Positions 7,672-16,002 of a stretch of 36,253 nt of DNA are shown piece after piece; positions within the stretch are counted from its first letter, which is position 1; the number at the start of each line of letters is the position of its first letter. The stretch is from CAZOOR01 sp964581505 (GTDB lineage: Bacteria; Bacteroidota; Ignavibacteria; Kapaibacteriales; UBA2268): the NCBI GenBank assembly GCA_964581505.1, contig CAZOOR010000022.1, positions 1 through 36,253 on the forward strand, given 5' to 3'. The notes below the pieces were generated by a model. That model ran no database searches. It saw nothing but the letters and a program-made list of their open reading frames with translations, and was not told the DNA's origin. The position numbers and the translations under genes are program-made.

Positions 7672-8289
7672 TTAATCTGCTTTTTCTTCCGTTGCTTTGG
7701 AAGAATCATTTTGAACATCTTTTTCTTCAGGCTTCTTGTCCTCAGCCTTAGAATCGTCAGCCGCCGTTGCTTCTTCGGCTTTTGCCTCCTCGGCTTCAGC
7801 TTTTGCCCTGTTTTCCATTCTTTCTTTTCTTTCCTTTTCTCTTGCTTCTTTCTTTGCTTCCTTAGCGGCAATTTCTGCGGCTTTCTTTTCTTTGATAGCT
7901 ATAGCTTTGCCAATCTTCGGTTGTGATTCAATAGTAGCCGGAGCGTTTGTAGTACCTGCTTGTAAAGCTCTTTTTGCTCTGAAATCACGAAGTTTATCGG
8001 GTAAGACCAATGAAAGATGTCGTAGTATTGTATCTTCCAATACTAAAAAGCGCTCGAATATCGGGATAACAGATGGCGAAGACCCGAATACTACGTGTAC
8101 GTAAAATCCGTTGTACTTCTTATTAATGGGATAAGCCAGACGACGGCGTCCCCACTTGTTTATCTCAAATATTTCGGCTCCGTGATTCTCGATAAAGCCT
8201 GTTACTTTACTGACCACGGATTCAATGTCGGTATCATCTAATGCCGCATTGACAATGATTGTCGTCTCATAGACTCGACGCAAACTCAT
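7672..8289 (-). CDS. rpsF: 30S ribosomal protein bS6 with a long charged C-terminal tail
   Basis: Small-subunit protein that partners bS18. Residues 1-100 are a normal bS6 domain (MSLRRVYETTIIVNAALDD, NKWGRRRLAYPINKKYNGFY, LVLEDTILRHLSL). Normal bS6 ends near there; this one continues to 205 residues with a Lys/Glu/Ala-rich, probably helical tail (KEKKAAEIAAKEAKKEAREKE...). The start at 8289 is chosen because AGGAG lies 7 nt upstream on the minus strand; the in-frame ATG eight codons earlier at 8313 would place this Shine-Dalgarno inside the gene and adds residues absent from bS6 proteins. rplI follows after 30 nt. The tail is genuine coding sequence, in frame to a stop without interruption, but its role is unknown. 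Confidence 0.95.
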   Translation of the reverse strand: MSLRRVYETTIIVNAALDDTDIESVVSKVTGFIENHGAEIFEINKWGRRRLAYPINKKYNGFYVHVVFGSSPSVIPIFERFLVLEDTILRHLSLVLPDKLRDFRAKRALQAGTTNAPATIESQPKIGKAIAIKEKKAAEIAAKEAKKEAREKERKERMENRAKAEAEEAKAEEATAADDSKAEDKKPEEKDVQNDSSKATEEKAD

Positions 8290-8329
8290 AAATTTTCTCC
8301 TAATCGAGTGCAATAATGCAATTATTTAA

Positions 8330-8337
8330 CAAATGTA
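8330..8337 (-). promoter_or_regulatory. Putative -7 element for the rpsF-rplI operon
   Basis: On the minus strand TACATTTG matches TAnnTTTG and lies 41 nt upstream of the rpsF ATG. A second match, TAAATTTG, lies 20 nt further up (8350-8357). Neither has a clear TTTG at the expected -33 spacing, so which one is used is uncertain. Confidence 0.4.
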
Positions 8338-8410
8338 TTTAAAGAACTACAAATTTACAGAATTTTTTACTAATTGAAAAATTATTTTCGGCTTTTATCT
8401 TTTTTTTCCT

Positions 8411-8418
8411 TAATTTTG
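8411..8418 (+). promoter_or_regulatory. Putative -7 element of rpsA with a 120-nt leader
   Basis: TAATTTTG fits TAnnTTTG; the -33 position has only TTTT. The predicted leader to the ATG at 8545 is about 120 nt and contains a small hairpin near 8492-8510 (TGCCCA with TGGGTA). bS1 genes are often autoregulated through their leader, so this hairpin could be a control element, but that is inference. Confidence 0.4.
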
Positions 8419-8544
8419 TAGTCCCTTTGGATTTGATTTTTTCAAAGGTGCTTGTTTCTTAATTGAAAATCGAGCAAATAATTAACGGTTATATGCCCAT
8501 TTGTTGGGTATTAGCATTAGTAAAACTTTTATAAAAGGTGCAAT

Positions 8545-10080
8545 ATGGATAACGACAACTTGACAAACGAGAACATCACTCCTTCCGAAAACACAGAATC
8601 ATCTGCGGAAGAAATTAAAAAAAACGAAAACACAGAGACTCCTGCCGAAGAAACTAAGGCTGAAGTAAAAGCAGAAGAAACACCTGCCGAAACTCCGGCA
8701 GCGGAAACTGTCTCCGAAACAAAAACCGAAGAGCCTAAGCCCGAAACTCCGAAAGAGGAACCTAAGGCTGATGTACAAGCAGAAGAACCTGCTACTGAGG
8801 TAAAAGCTGAAGAGAAAAAAGCAGAGGAAACTGTCTCTGAAACTAAAACCGAAGAGCCTAAGGCTGACGCCAAAACCGAAGAAGCCAAAAAGGAAACTGT
8901 AAACAGATTTACTAAGTATGCTCCGGTTTATGAGGAGCTGGCGGCAAAGAAAGATACGAAAGAGAAAATCGAAGTCGAAGTAAAAGATAGAATTCGCGGC
9001 GGCTTGCGTGTGATTTACAAAAATGTTCCTCTTTTCTTACCTGCTTCACATTTTTCATTGAGACGTAACCCAAGCGAGAAAGAACTCTCGGATTCGGTAA
9101 GTCAGAAGTTTTTAGTTGAAATTCACGAAATTCAGGAATATGACGAAGGCAGAAAAGCAGTTATCGTCAGTCGAAAAAATCAGCTTGTTGATGAATTTTG
9201 GAATAATATTCATGTTGATGATATTGTCGAGGGTAGAGTAAGTTCAATTGCATCATTCGGCGTTTTCCTTGATTTAGGTGGTGTAGAGGGATTAATTCAT
9301 ATATCCCGTTTGTCGCATATCCATGTTGATGACCCATCAAAATTTGTAAAGAAAGGCGACACACTCAAAGCCAAAGTTGTAGAATTGGATAGAGAAAAGA
9401 ATAGAATTGCACTCAATCACAAAGAATTGGAAGAATCACCTTGGTCAAAAATTGATGAAGAGTTTCCTGTTGATACAGTTCAAAAAGGTATTGTAAGAAG
9501 ATTGACTGATTTCGGCGCTTATATAGAATTGAAACCCGGCGTGGACGGCTTACTTCGCACACCCGAGATTTCTTGGACAAAGAGAGTTAAAAGACCAGCA
9601 GACATATTAAAACCCAATCAGGAAATTGATGTTAAAATTCTTGCAGTCTCAACAGAAAAGAAAACAATTGCATTAAGCTACAAACAAACAACGGAAAATC
9701 CTTGGCCCGCAATGCACGAAAAATATCCCATTGGCTCGGAATTTGAAGGCACAGTATTTCAGGTAATCCCACAAGGTATGATTGTTACAATTAATGACGA
9801 ATTAGATGGATTTATGCCTCGTAGCAAAATGAAACGCGTTTTGCAGGGAAATAAAATTCCTTTCCAAGTTGGTGATAAATTGACCGTTTCAATTGTTGAT
9901 TTGGTACCTGATGACGAATCGTTAATACTTGCACCTAAGGTAGATGAAGAAGAACTGAGAGCTAGACACCAAAAGAAAGCGGCAAGAACAGATTCATCGC
10001 CCAAAATTAAAGACGGTGGTATTTCATTGGGTGATATGATTAACGATGAAGCGAAAAAGGGTTTGATTGATTCCTTATAA
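8545..10080 (+). CDS. rpsA: 30S ribosomal protein bS1 with an acidic repetitive N-terminal extension
   Basis: RNA-binding ribosomal protein that helps mRNA docking. Four S1 (OB-fold) repeats are visible: a divergent one at about 140-212, then 224-293 (GDIVEGRVSSIASFGVFLDL...GLIHIS), 310-380 (GIVRRLTDFGAYIEL...GLLRTPEISW) and 397-468 (EGTVFQVIPQGMIVTI...GFMPRSKM). Escherichia coli bS1 has six. Residues 1-118 are a low-complexity Glu/Lys/Ala/Pro/Thr segment with a repeated unit (ETVSETKTEEPK at about 55 and again near 96), probably disordered. The start is the first ATG, with AAAGGTG 6 nt upstream. The gene is divergent from rpsF and followed by a strong terminator. Number and order of S1 repeats fit shorter bacterial bS1 proteins; the extension is unusual. 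Confidence 0.93.
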   Translation: MDNDNLTNENITPSENTESSAEEIKKNENTETPAEETKAEVKAEETPAETPAAETVSETKTEEPKPETPKEEPKADVQAEEPATEVKAEEKKAEETVSETKTEEPKADAKTEEAKKETVNRFTKYAPVYEELAAKKDTKEKIEVEVKDRIRGGLRVIYKNVPLFLPASHFSLRRNPSEKELSDSVSQKFLVEIHEIQEYDEGRKAVIVSRKNQLVDEFWNNIHVDDIVEGRVSSIASFGVFLDLGGVEGLIHISRLSHIHVDDPSKFVKKGDTLKAKVVELDREKNRIALNHKELEESPWSKIDEEFPVDTVQKGIVRRLTDFGAYIELKPGVDGLLRTPEISWTKRVKRPADILKPNQEIDVKILAVSTEKKTIALSYKQTTENPWPAMHEKYPIGSEFEGTVFQVIPQGMIVTINDELDGFMPRSKMKRVLQGNKIPFQVGDKLTVSIVDLVPDDESLILAPKVDEEELRARHQKKAARTDSSPKIKDGGISLGDMINDEAKKGLIDSL

Positions 10081-10102
10081 ATAGCTTTAATCTTTATTTT
10101 TT

Positions 10103-10159
10103 CGGGGTTGTTTAAAAGAAGAATATTTATTATTCTCCGCAACAGCCCCGATTTTTTTT
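10103..10159 (+). terminator. Rho-independent terminator after rpsA
   Basis: CGGGGTTGTT (10103-10112) pairs with AACAGCCCCG (10141-10150), one G-T wobble, with a smaller inner stem AGAATA/TATTCT, followed by a run of eight T (10152-10159). It lies 22 nt after the stop. Confidence 0.88.
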
Positions 10160-10217
10160 ATCAATTTATACTTATTTTGTTTTTTTTTCGTTCAAATAGT
10201 AAACGATAATTGCAAAT

Positions 10218-11021
10218 ATGAGATTTAATATTAAATATAAACACAAAGCGGGCAAAAAGTACATTCTTTTTGCTTCATTATTATTCGTTTTTATTAGTTC
10301 TACTGCTCTAGCCGGTGCATTTGTAACTTCGGAAGACAGCACTAAATCTCTATTATTGAATAATAAAAACATAACACCTCTTGATTTGTTGCGAGGCGAT
10401 ACTATCTCTATTGACGACACGCCGTACAAAGACGACTATATGCCCGGTGCTGTTGGACGCAGGACATTACCGTTTCAGGATAGCAATTATATACACGCTT
10501 TGAAATTACACATTCCGAATTCGGCACGGCTGGCAAATGACCTTAGACAATTTGCCTCGCTTATTCCCGGCAAATCCGATTTTGCAACACGCGCAGATAT
10601 GGCAAACGGTGCCTTGAATTTGCCGCCTGAATATTATTTGCCACTTGATGTAGATATTGCAAATCATCAATATAATTTATTGATGTCGCAAAACAACGTA
10701 ACCGGTATCAAAACAATGAATCCTTTCGGTCTAAAAATATCCTTGGGTTCAATCGGAAGATTCCTCGGTTTGGTCGAAGATGTTTCGCCCGTAATCAGAT
10801 ACGAACTGGACTACCGAACAGATGTACAGGTGCTTATTTATTCACTTGCCGCTACTGTTGTTGCTACAATTTTCGAAGGCACACAACCCCCCGGCAGATA
10901 TACATATACTTGGAACGGCAGAAATGATGCCGGCAGGAAGTTGCCCCCCGGTGATTATGTAGCAGAAGTTCGTATTGGTAAACAGCGCTTCATCAGAAAA
11001 CATATTGTTATCGGGAAATAA
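10218..11021 (+). CDS. Secreted protein with C-terminal FlgD-type Ig-like domain
   Basis: A 267-residue exported protein. Residues 10-33 form a signal peptide (KKYILFASLLFVFISSTALAGA). The middle part (about 50-190) has no motif I recognise; it contains PYKDDYMPGAVGRRTLPFQD and a Leu/Asn-rich region. The C-terminal 70 residues (VQVLIYSLAATVVATIFEG, then YTYTWNGRNDAGRKLPPGDYVAEVRIG) are a FlgD-like Ig fold, common at the C-terminus of secreted proteins in Chlorobiota and Ignavibacteria. The gene follows the rpsA terminator and converges on the TonB receptor gene with one nucleotide between the two stop codons. Export is confident; function unknown, possibly an envelope or surface structural protein. 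Confidence 0.75.
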   Translation: MRFNIKYKHKAGKKYILFASLLFVFISSTALAGAFVTSEDSTKSLLLNNKNITPLDLLRGDTISIDDTPYKDDYMPGAVGRRTLPFQDSNYIHALKLHIPNSARLANDLRQFASLIPGKSDFATRADMANGALNLPPEYYLPLDVDIANHQYNLLMSQNNVTGIKTMNPFGLKISLGSIGRFLGLVEDVSPVIRYELDYRTDVQVLIYSLAATVVATIFEGTQPPGRYTYTWNGRNDAGRKLPPGDYVAEVRIGKQRFIRKHIVIGK

Positions 11022-11022
11022 C

Positions 11023-13365
11023 TTAGAACTCTATTTTTACACCTCCGACAAAGAAACTTCCTAATTGATATACGGTTTGTATTTTCTTGTTCTTTGCATC
11101 ATATTGGTAGCTAAATACATTCTTTGTGTCGAACAAATTCTCAAATGATATATATGAAATGACCGACATTGATTGATAATGATTGCGGAAGTCTATCCTC
11201 AAATCGAAACGCTTATAATTAGAATTTCGCGATGAAAATGCAAGATGAGTATTATAATATGTTCGATTGTTCTGTCTAGATTTTGCCAAATCAATAGGTG
11301 TGTAGGGAGTGCCGCCTGCTATTGTAAACTTTGCGGAAAATTCCAATGAAAATTTTGGTGAAATTACGAGTTCGTAGCCGCTTAATATATTTGCAATGAA
11401 TATATTATCAAATGCTCCGTAGCGTTCTATATTATCCGAACCTGTATATTTCTGTCGTACATACGATGCCGTTGCTGTTATATAGTATCCGGCAGAGAAA
11501 TTTTTAATTAAAGAAAACTCAGCACCGTAAGTATGTCCGAGACCTTTACTTATTAACTCGACACCTCGACCGTCCACTGCCCCGAAATTTGTTCCCGTAT
11601 TCAGAAAAGAATATGAAGACGCGGCATTTTTCTCCACCGGTGCAAGTGATATATCTTTGTAATAGCTCTCGATTTTAATCAAAGCATCTTCGGAAAGAAT
11701 ATAATTGTAACCGACTACATAATGAGATGATTTCATTAAGTCCAGATTTTCATTGCCGTCCGCATAGAAATAAATAACCAATGGTAGAGACTGCCTATGC
11801 AAGCCATAGCCCAAATATATACTGTGAAGCGGCGACAAATTCCAACGCAATGACGCTCGAGGCTCTACCGTAAATTTCTTGTTCAATCCGAAATATTGAC
11901 TTTCCGTACCTAAATCAAGTATCAAATTTTCGCTAAGGTGATAGTTCCAATTGATATAAGAGAACAATTGTGTTGCATTGCCGTCTTCACCGAAAAACCA
12001 CAATGTGGAACTATGCTGAGGAACAGGAAATCTCTGTTGAAACAGTTTATAAAATCTGTAACGTCCCTCTATGCCAAATGTGAAATTCTGACGTGATGTT
12101 GGGGAATAAAATAGTTCGTACTTTGTATTAACATAGCTTTCGGTCGAACGGTTTTGATACCAATGAAATAAATTAGTTACCTTTGATTGTTCGTCCGTTG
12201 TTATCGAATCCAAGTCGGTTCTATATCTATTATAAACATATCCGAGAAGCAATCGTCCGTAAATACGTTCGCCAAGGAAATGCTGCCAATTTATTCCTAA
12301 TGAAAATAAATCCGTACCGTTGTTAATATCGAAATCACCTGTATATACATCTTCCGTTTTGCTCTCTTGAATGTATATATCGCTCTTGCCAAATAGCCCT
12401 GTCATATATAATCTGTTTTTATAGTCGGGATTATATTCGAGTTTAAACATACCGTCCTGATACCTCGGGATACCCGAAAACCCGAAATCTACACCGAGCA
12501 TTTCGAGAAAATCCAGAAATGAATATCGGTAGTTTGCAATGAATGATGATTTCTTTTTGATAATTGGTCCCTCGACTCCGAGCTGAAAACCATTAAATCC
12601 CAACTCACCGAGAAACTCATAATGTTCATCATTGCCGCGCCGTGTCCGCAAATCAAAAGCGCCCGACATCCTATCGAAATAATTTGCAGGCAAAGCGCCT
12701 GTAATAAAATCGCTGTTATCCAGCAGATTCTGGTTAATTGCACTTATCGGTCCGCCGGTCGCACCCTGTGTTCCGAAATGATTTGGGTTCGGTATGTCCA
12801 ACCCGTCCAGACGCCAGAGCAATTCAGTTGGCGAGCCGCCGCGAATTATTATATCATTTCTATTATCGTCCGAACTTGCCACGCCTGCAAAATTTGACGC
12901 CATACGTGCTACATCCATACGGCTGCCTGCAAATCGCTCTACATCATCAAGGGTAAACATAGTAGAACTTACCAAAGCCGCTTCATTTATTGATTCGAAA
13001 TGTTTCTTTGCCTTTACGACCACTTCGTCTGCCTTGATATAACTCTCGCTTATTTCGATATTAACAATCAACTCCTTACCCGATGTATGCACAATATTAC
13101 CTACATATCGGTCGTAACCCACAAAAGTAACAAGCAATCTGTAACGTCCGGGCGAAACTTTCTCAAATCTAAAACTGCCGTCCTGTTTGGAAGAAGTAAT
13201 TTTTTTCAATTCAATCAGTGCAACGGTTGCACCTACCACCGGCTTTTGCGTTTGCTGGCAGATAACAGTTCCACGTATCGTATTATTTGGAGTAGATTCG
13301 TCTGTTGCAGACAGATTAAGCGTCAGCACAATAAATAAAATTATAGTTAAAAGTTTCATCATCAA
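11023..13365 (-). CDS. TonB-dependent outer-membrane receptor with carboxypeptidase-regulatory-like N-terminal domain
   Basis: A 780-residue outer-membrane protein. Signal peptide at about 1-22 (MKLLTIILFIVLTLNLSA), then a CarboxypepD_reg-like Ig domain at about 27-110 (TIRGTVICQQTQKPVVGATVALIE...GRYRLLVTFVGYD), a plug domain at about 120-235 (DVARMASNFAGVASSDDNRNDIIIRGG, LLWRLDGLDIPNPNHFG) and a beta-barrel rich in aromatic residues to the end (VGGVKIEF, terminal Phe). This architecture is the CirA/Fiu-like class widespread in Bacteroidota; the substrate cannot be told and there is no SusD or binding-protein partner adjacent. Start: three consecutive ATG codons occur (13357-13365), any of which would do. 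It stands alone, converging on the FlgD-Ig gene. Confidence 0.92.
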   Translation of the reverse strand: MMMKLLTIILFIVLTLNLSATDESTPNNTIRGTVICQQTQKPVVGATVALIELKKITSSKQDGSFRFEKVSPGRYRLLVTFVGYDRYVGNIVHTSGKELIVNIEISESYIKADEVVVKAKKHFESINEAALVSSTMFTLDDVERFAGSRMDVARMASNFAGVASSDDNRNDIIIRGGSPTELLWRLDGLDIPNPNHFGTQGATGGPISAINQNLLDNSDFITGALPANYFDRMSGAFDLRTRRGNDEHYEFLGELGFNGFQLGVEGPIIKKKSSFIANYRYSFLDFLEMLGVDFGFSGIPRYQDGMFKLEYNPDYKNRLYMTGLFGKSDIYIQESKTEDVYTGDFDINNGTDLFSLGINWQHFLGERIYGRLLLGYVYNRYRTDLDSITTDEQSKVTNLFHWYQNRSTESYVNTKYELFYSPTSRQNFTFGIEGRYRFYKLFQQRFPVPQHSSTLWFFGEDGNATQLFSYINWNYHLSENLILDLGTESQYFGLNKKFTVEPRASLRWNLSPLHSIYLGYGLHRQSLPLVIYFYADGNENLDLMKSSHYVVGYNYILSEDALIKIESYYKDISLAPVEKNAASSYSFLNTGTNFGAVDGRGVELISKGLGHTYGAEFSLIKNFSAGYYITATASYVRQKYTGSDNIERYGAFDNIFIANILSGYELVISPKFSLEFSAKFTIAGGTPYTPIDLAKSRQNNRTYYNTHLAFSSRNSNYKRFDLRIDFRNHYQSMSVISYISFENLFDTKNVFSYQYDAKNKKIQTVYQLGSFFVGGVKIEF

Positions 13366-13670
13366 TTTGCAATTTTAAAAACAAGAAATTAGGTAAAATC
13401 ATTGTATTTAAAAAAAATTAGTTGTCATCAATACTTATCACGTCTCTATACTCCCCAATAAAATACACAAAAAGGACTCGAAGCAAGCAAGAAAAGGTAG
13501 AAGCAAAAGATAGTAGATTGTAAGTAAACACAATAAATATATATATAATCATTGATAAAACTTGTAATTTATTATTGAAAAATGTAAGTTTGTAGGGTAG
13601 AATAAGTTGCTTGTGTTTGTTCAACCATTAGCAACAAGGCTAAATTAAATATCTGAATAAAGAAAAAATT
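13366..13670. other. AT-rich intergenic region upstream of the SIR2-TPR gene
   Basis: About 305 bp without a credible gene; the 68-codon frame on the minus strand (13418-13624) has no initiation signal. It separates two divergently transcribed genes and carries the promoter at 13562-13592 for the SIR2-TPR gene. I see no repeats or RNA structure of note in the rest. Confidence 0.6.
13562..13592 (+). promoter_or_regulatory. Putative promoter of the SIR2-TPR gene (TTG-N20-TAAGTTTG)
   Basis: TTG at 13562-13564 and TAAGTTTG at 13585-13592 match the Bacteroidota housekeeping promoter with near-ideal spacing. The predicted start near 13598 gives a leader of about 70 nt. The gene would be expressed from a housekeeping-type promoter rather than as part of an operon. 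Confidence 0.6.
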
Positions 13671-15244
13671 ATGAAAACTGCAACAATCGAAGAAATAGCA
13701 TATATAATTAAGCAATCAAAGGCAAATGAGCAACCTAAACCAATTTTCTTTTTAGGTGCAGGGGCATCAAAAACTGGTGGTATTCCCTTGGCGAGAGATA
13801 TTGTAAAAGATATTTTAATAAAATATTCGGAAGCTCCTTCAATTAAAAACATCAAAGAAGAAGACCAAACCTATTCCAAATTAATGGAATGTTTACAACC
13901 TTATGAAAGAGATAAGTTATTAAAAGATTACATTGATGAAGCAAAAATTAACGTGGCACATATTTATCTTGCTCAACTCTTGGTAAATGATTATGTAGAT
14001 TATATTTTTACTGTAAACTTTGATAATTTAATTTTACGTGCATTAGCTTTATTCAATGATTTTCCTTCAACTTATGATATGGCAATTCTTAAAGATTTGA
14101 CAACTACTACATTTAAAGAGAAATCTGTTGTTTTTCTTCACGGTCAACACCACGGTTTATGGTTATTAAATACAGAAGAAGAAATGAAAAAGGTAAAAGA
14201 AACTGTTCTTCGAATATTTGATAGTATCAAAAACAAAAGGCCTTGGATTTTTATTGGTTATAGTGGGGATGACCCTATTTTTGAACATATACAAAATCTT
14301 GGAAGATTTGATAATGGACTTTACTGGGTAACCTACAATGACAACGAACCAAACGAAAAAGTCAAAGCCTTTCTTGAAACCCCTAATATAAATGCTTTTG
14401 TTATAAAAGGATATGATGCAGATTCCTTTATGTTAAAACTAAATAATGAATTACAATTAGAACAACCTTTTGTTGTAAATAAACCATTTACATCCTTAAG
14501 AGAAATGTTAAACAATATAGTAGATATTGACGACGATGAAAACTTTAAGGGTGTAAAAGAAAGATTAGAAATTTCGAAAAAACAAGTAGATGAAGCGATA
14601 CTACAATTTGAAGAAGGAGAAATTGAAAAAACAGAATTGTTAAAGAGCAATTCCGAAATATATTTATTGAAAAAGAAAATTATTAATTTGATAATTAAAG
14701 AAAATTACCCAATAAATAAAATAGAAGAAATAGAAAAGAAAGCAGAAAAAATACATAATGAAGAGATTAATAGTTTACTATCGGATTTATATTTAAACTG
14801 GGGAAATTATTTAGGGAATTTGGCAAAAACAAAAGAAGGAAAAGACGCAGAAGAATTGTATAATCAAGCCTTNNNNNNNNNNNNNNNNNNNNNNNNNNNN
14901 NNNNNNNNNNNNNNNNNNNNNNNNNNNNNNNNNNNNNNNNNNNNNNNNNNNNNNNNNNNNNNNNNNNNNNNNATTTGGCAAAAACAAAAGAAGGAAAAGA
15001 CGCAGAAGAATTGTATAATCAAGCCTTTGTAAAATTCCAAAAGGCGATTGAATTTGGCGGTCATTCTTATAACATTTCCTGTATGTATGCACTTAAGGGA
15101 GACATAAAAAATGCCTTACATTATTTGTCTGAAAGTCTAGAAAAAGGCGAGATTACTGCTGATTTTGTTAGAAAGGATGAGGATTGGAAAAACTATATTA
15201 CAAATGACAAGTTTAATAATGTATTAATGGATTATGAAAAATAA
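13671..15244 (+). CDS. SIR2-like NADase-type domain fused to TPR repeats; gap in the repeat region
   Basis: Residues 20-230 are a SIR2-like (SIR2_2) domain: the nucleotide-binding FFLGAGASKTGG (26-37), the TVNFDNLI block (114-121) with the conserved Asn/Asp, LHGQHHG (156-162) with the expected catalytic His157, and IGYSGDDPIF (195-204). A linker follows, then Lys/Glu-rich helices and TPR-like helices from about 375, containing LAKTKEGKDAEELYNQA. At 14873 the sequence enters 100 N; the other side repeats the same 55 bp and continues in frame to a TPR cap (YALKGDIKNALHYLSESLEKGE) and stop. The frames on the two sides differ only because the N run is of arbitrary length; joining at the repeat gives an uninterrupted 472-residue protein. 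Bacterial SIR2-like domains in such fusions act as NAD-depleting effectors of anti-phage abortive infection; that function is inferred. No partner gene is adjacent. Confidence 0.8.
14818..15027. repeat. 55-bp identical direct repeats flanking an assembly gap
   Basis: 14818-14872 and 14973-15027 are identical over 55 bp, beginning ATTTGGCAAAAACAAAAG and ending at the N run and after it respectively. They encode the same TPR stretch. An exact k-mer-length overlap at both contig ends is what a de Bruijn assembler leaves at a tandem repeat it cannot resolve. The number of repeats in the genome is therefore unknown. Confidence 0.9.
14873..14972. other. Assembly gap (100 N)
   Basis: Exactly 100 N, the conventional placeholder for a gap of unknown size, within the TPR region of the SIR2-TPR gene. 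Confidence 0.99.
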
Positions 15245-15322
15245 TAGTTGAGAAAGTAGCTCAATCGAAAACTAATCATTTCAATACACCTGCCGCCGGA
15301 TATAATTATTAGTACAAATGGT

Positions 15323-15919
15323 TTATCCTGAAAATTCGGATAGCATGCCATATAGCATTTCGAGCGGCAGACCTACAATGTTGTAGTAGCAACCTTCGAT
15401 ATGCGAGATAAATACAGCACCGAAATCGTCCTGTATGCCATAAGCACCCGCCTTGTCAAGCGGCGCACCCGTAGCAACATAAGCCGATATTTCATCTTCG
15501 CTCAGCCGGCGGAATGTTACATTTGTAGATTTTACGTCGCTGAGAATATATCCCGACTTGCTCTCAACAATAGCAACACCCGTATAAACCGTATGCGTAT
15601 TATTGCTTAGAATGCCGAGCATTCTTTGTGCATCTTCGGGGTCTTCCGGTTTATTCAGTATCTTACCGCCAAGCACAACAATAGTATCGGCACCAATTAC
15701 AATAGCCTCATCATCAATTTTACCTGCAACATCAATGGCTTTCTTTCTTGCGAGTTGTTGCGCATATTCTCTTGGTTCAATATTAGTAGCAAGTTCTTTT
15801 TCGTCAATATCCGATGTAATAATACAAAATGACAATCCGATTTGTTCGAGCAGTTTTTTGCGGCGTGGCGATTTGGACGCCAGTACAATTTTTTTATTTA
15901 TTTTCAATAAGTCTTTCAT
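15323..15919 (-). CDS. maf: Maf family nucleoside triphosphate pyrophosphatase
   Basis: House-cleaning enzyme predicted to hydrolyse dTTP/UTP or modified nucleotides to monophosphates, cytoplasmic. The 198-residue protein shows all Maf signatures: LASKSPRRKKLLEQIG (14-29), SDIDEKE, VIGADTIVVLGGKILNKPED (about 94-113), and GAYGIQDDFGAVFISHIEGCYYNIVGLPL near the C-terminus. Gln in GIQ and the spacing fit the dTTP/UTP (YhdE-like) subgroup better than the YceF subgroup. The start codon and first 14 nt lie inside the 22-bp direct repeat at 15906-15927. Its natural upstream neighbour appears to be the outer-membrane protein gene at 18542-19216, from which it has been separated by the R-M insertion. 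It may now depend on readthrough from the methylase gene, which ends 83 nt upstream on the same strand. Confidence 0.95.
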   Translation of the reverse strand: MKDLLKINKKIVLASKSPRRKKLLEQIGLSFCIITSDIDEKELATNIEPREYAQQLARKKAIDVAGKIDDEAIVIGADTIVVLGGKILNKPEDPEDAQRMLGILSNNTHTVYTGVAIVESKSGYILSDVKSTNVTFRRLSEDEISAYVATGAPLDKAGAYGIQDDFGAVFISHIEGCYYNIVGLPLEMLYGMLSEFSG

Positions 15920-16002
15920 TGTTCAGTACGATAATTTCAATTAATTCTATGAGGATTTACTAGACGTTAATTGTTAAAAATACTAAGTTAAACACTTGGA
16001 TT

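Noticed and set aside
7736..8104. 122-codon plus-strand Ser/Ala/Phe-rich frame inside rpsF
   Set aside because: It is the mirror of the low-complexity bS6 tail; the composition is a by-product of Lys/Glu/Ala codons read antisense.
8290..8313. Upstream ATG for rpsF at 8313
   Set aside because: It would bury the AGGAG Shine-Dalgarno inside the gene and add residues absent from bS6 proteins; 8289 is preferred.
8529..8888. 119-codon minus-strand Ser/Val-rich frame over the start of rpsA
   Set aside because: It is the antisense shadow of the repetitive Glu/Lys/Thr extension of bS1.
14811..15092. Frameshift or pseudogenisation of the SIR2-TPR gene
   Set aside because: The frame change comes only from the arbitrary 100-N gap; both sides read the same peptide in frame when joined at the 55-bp repeat.
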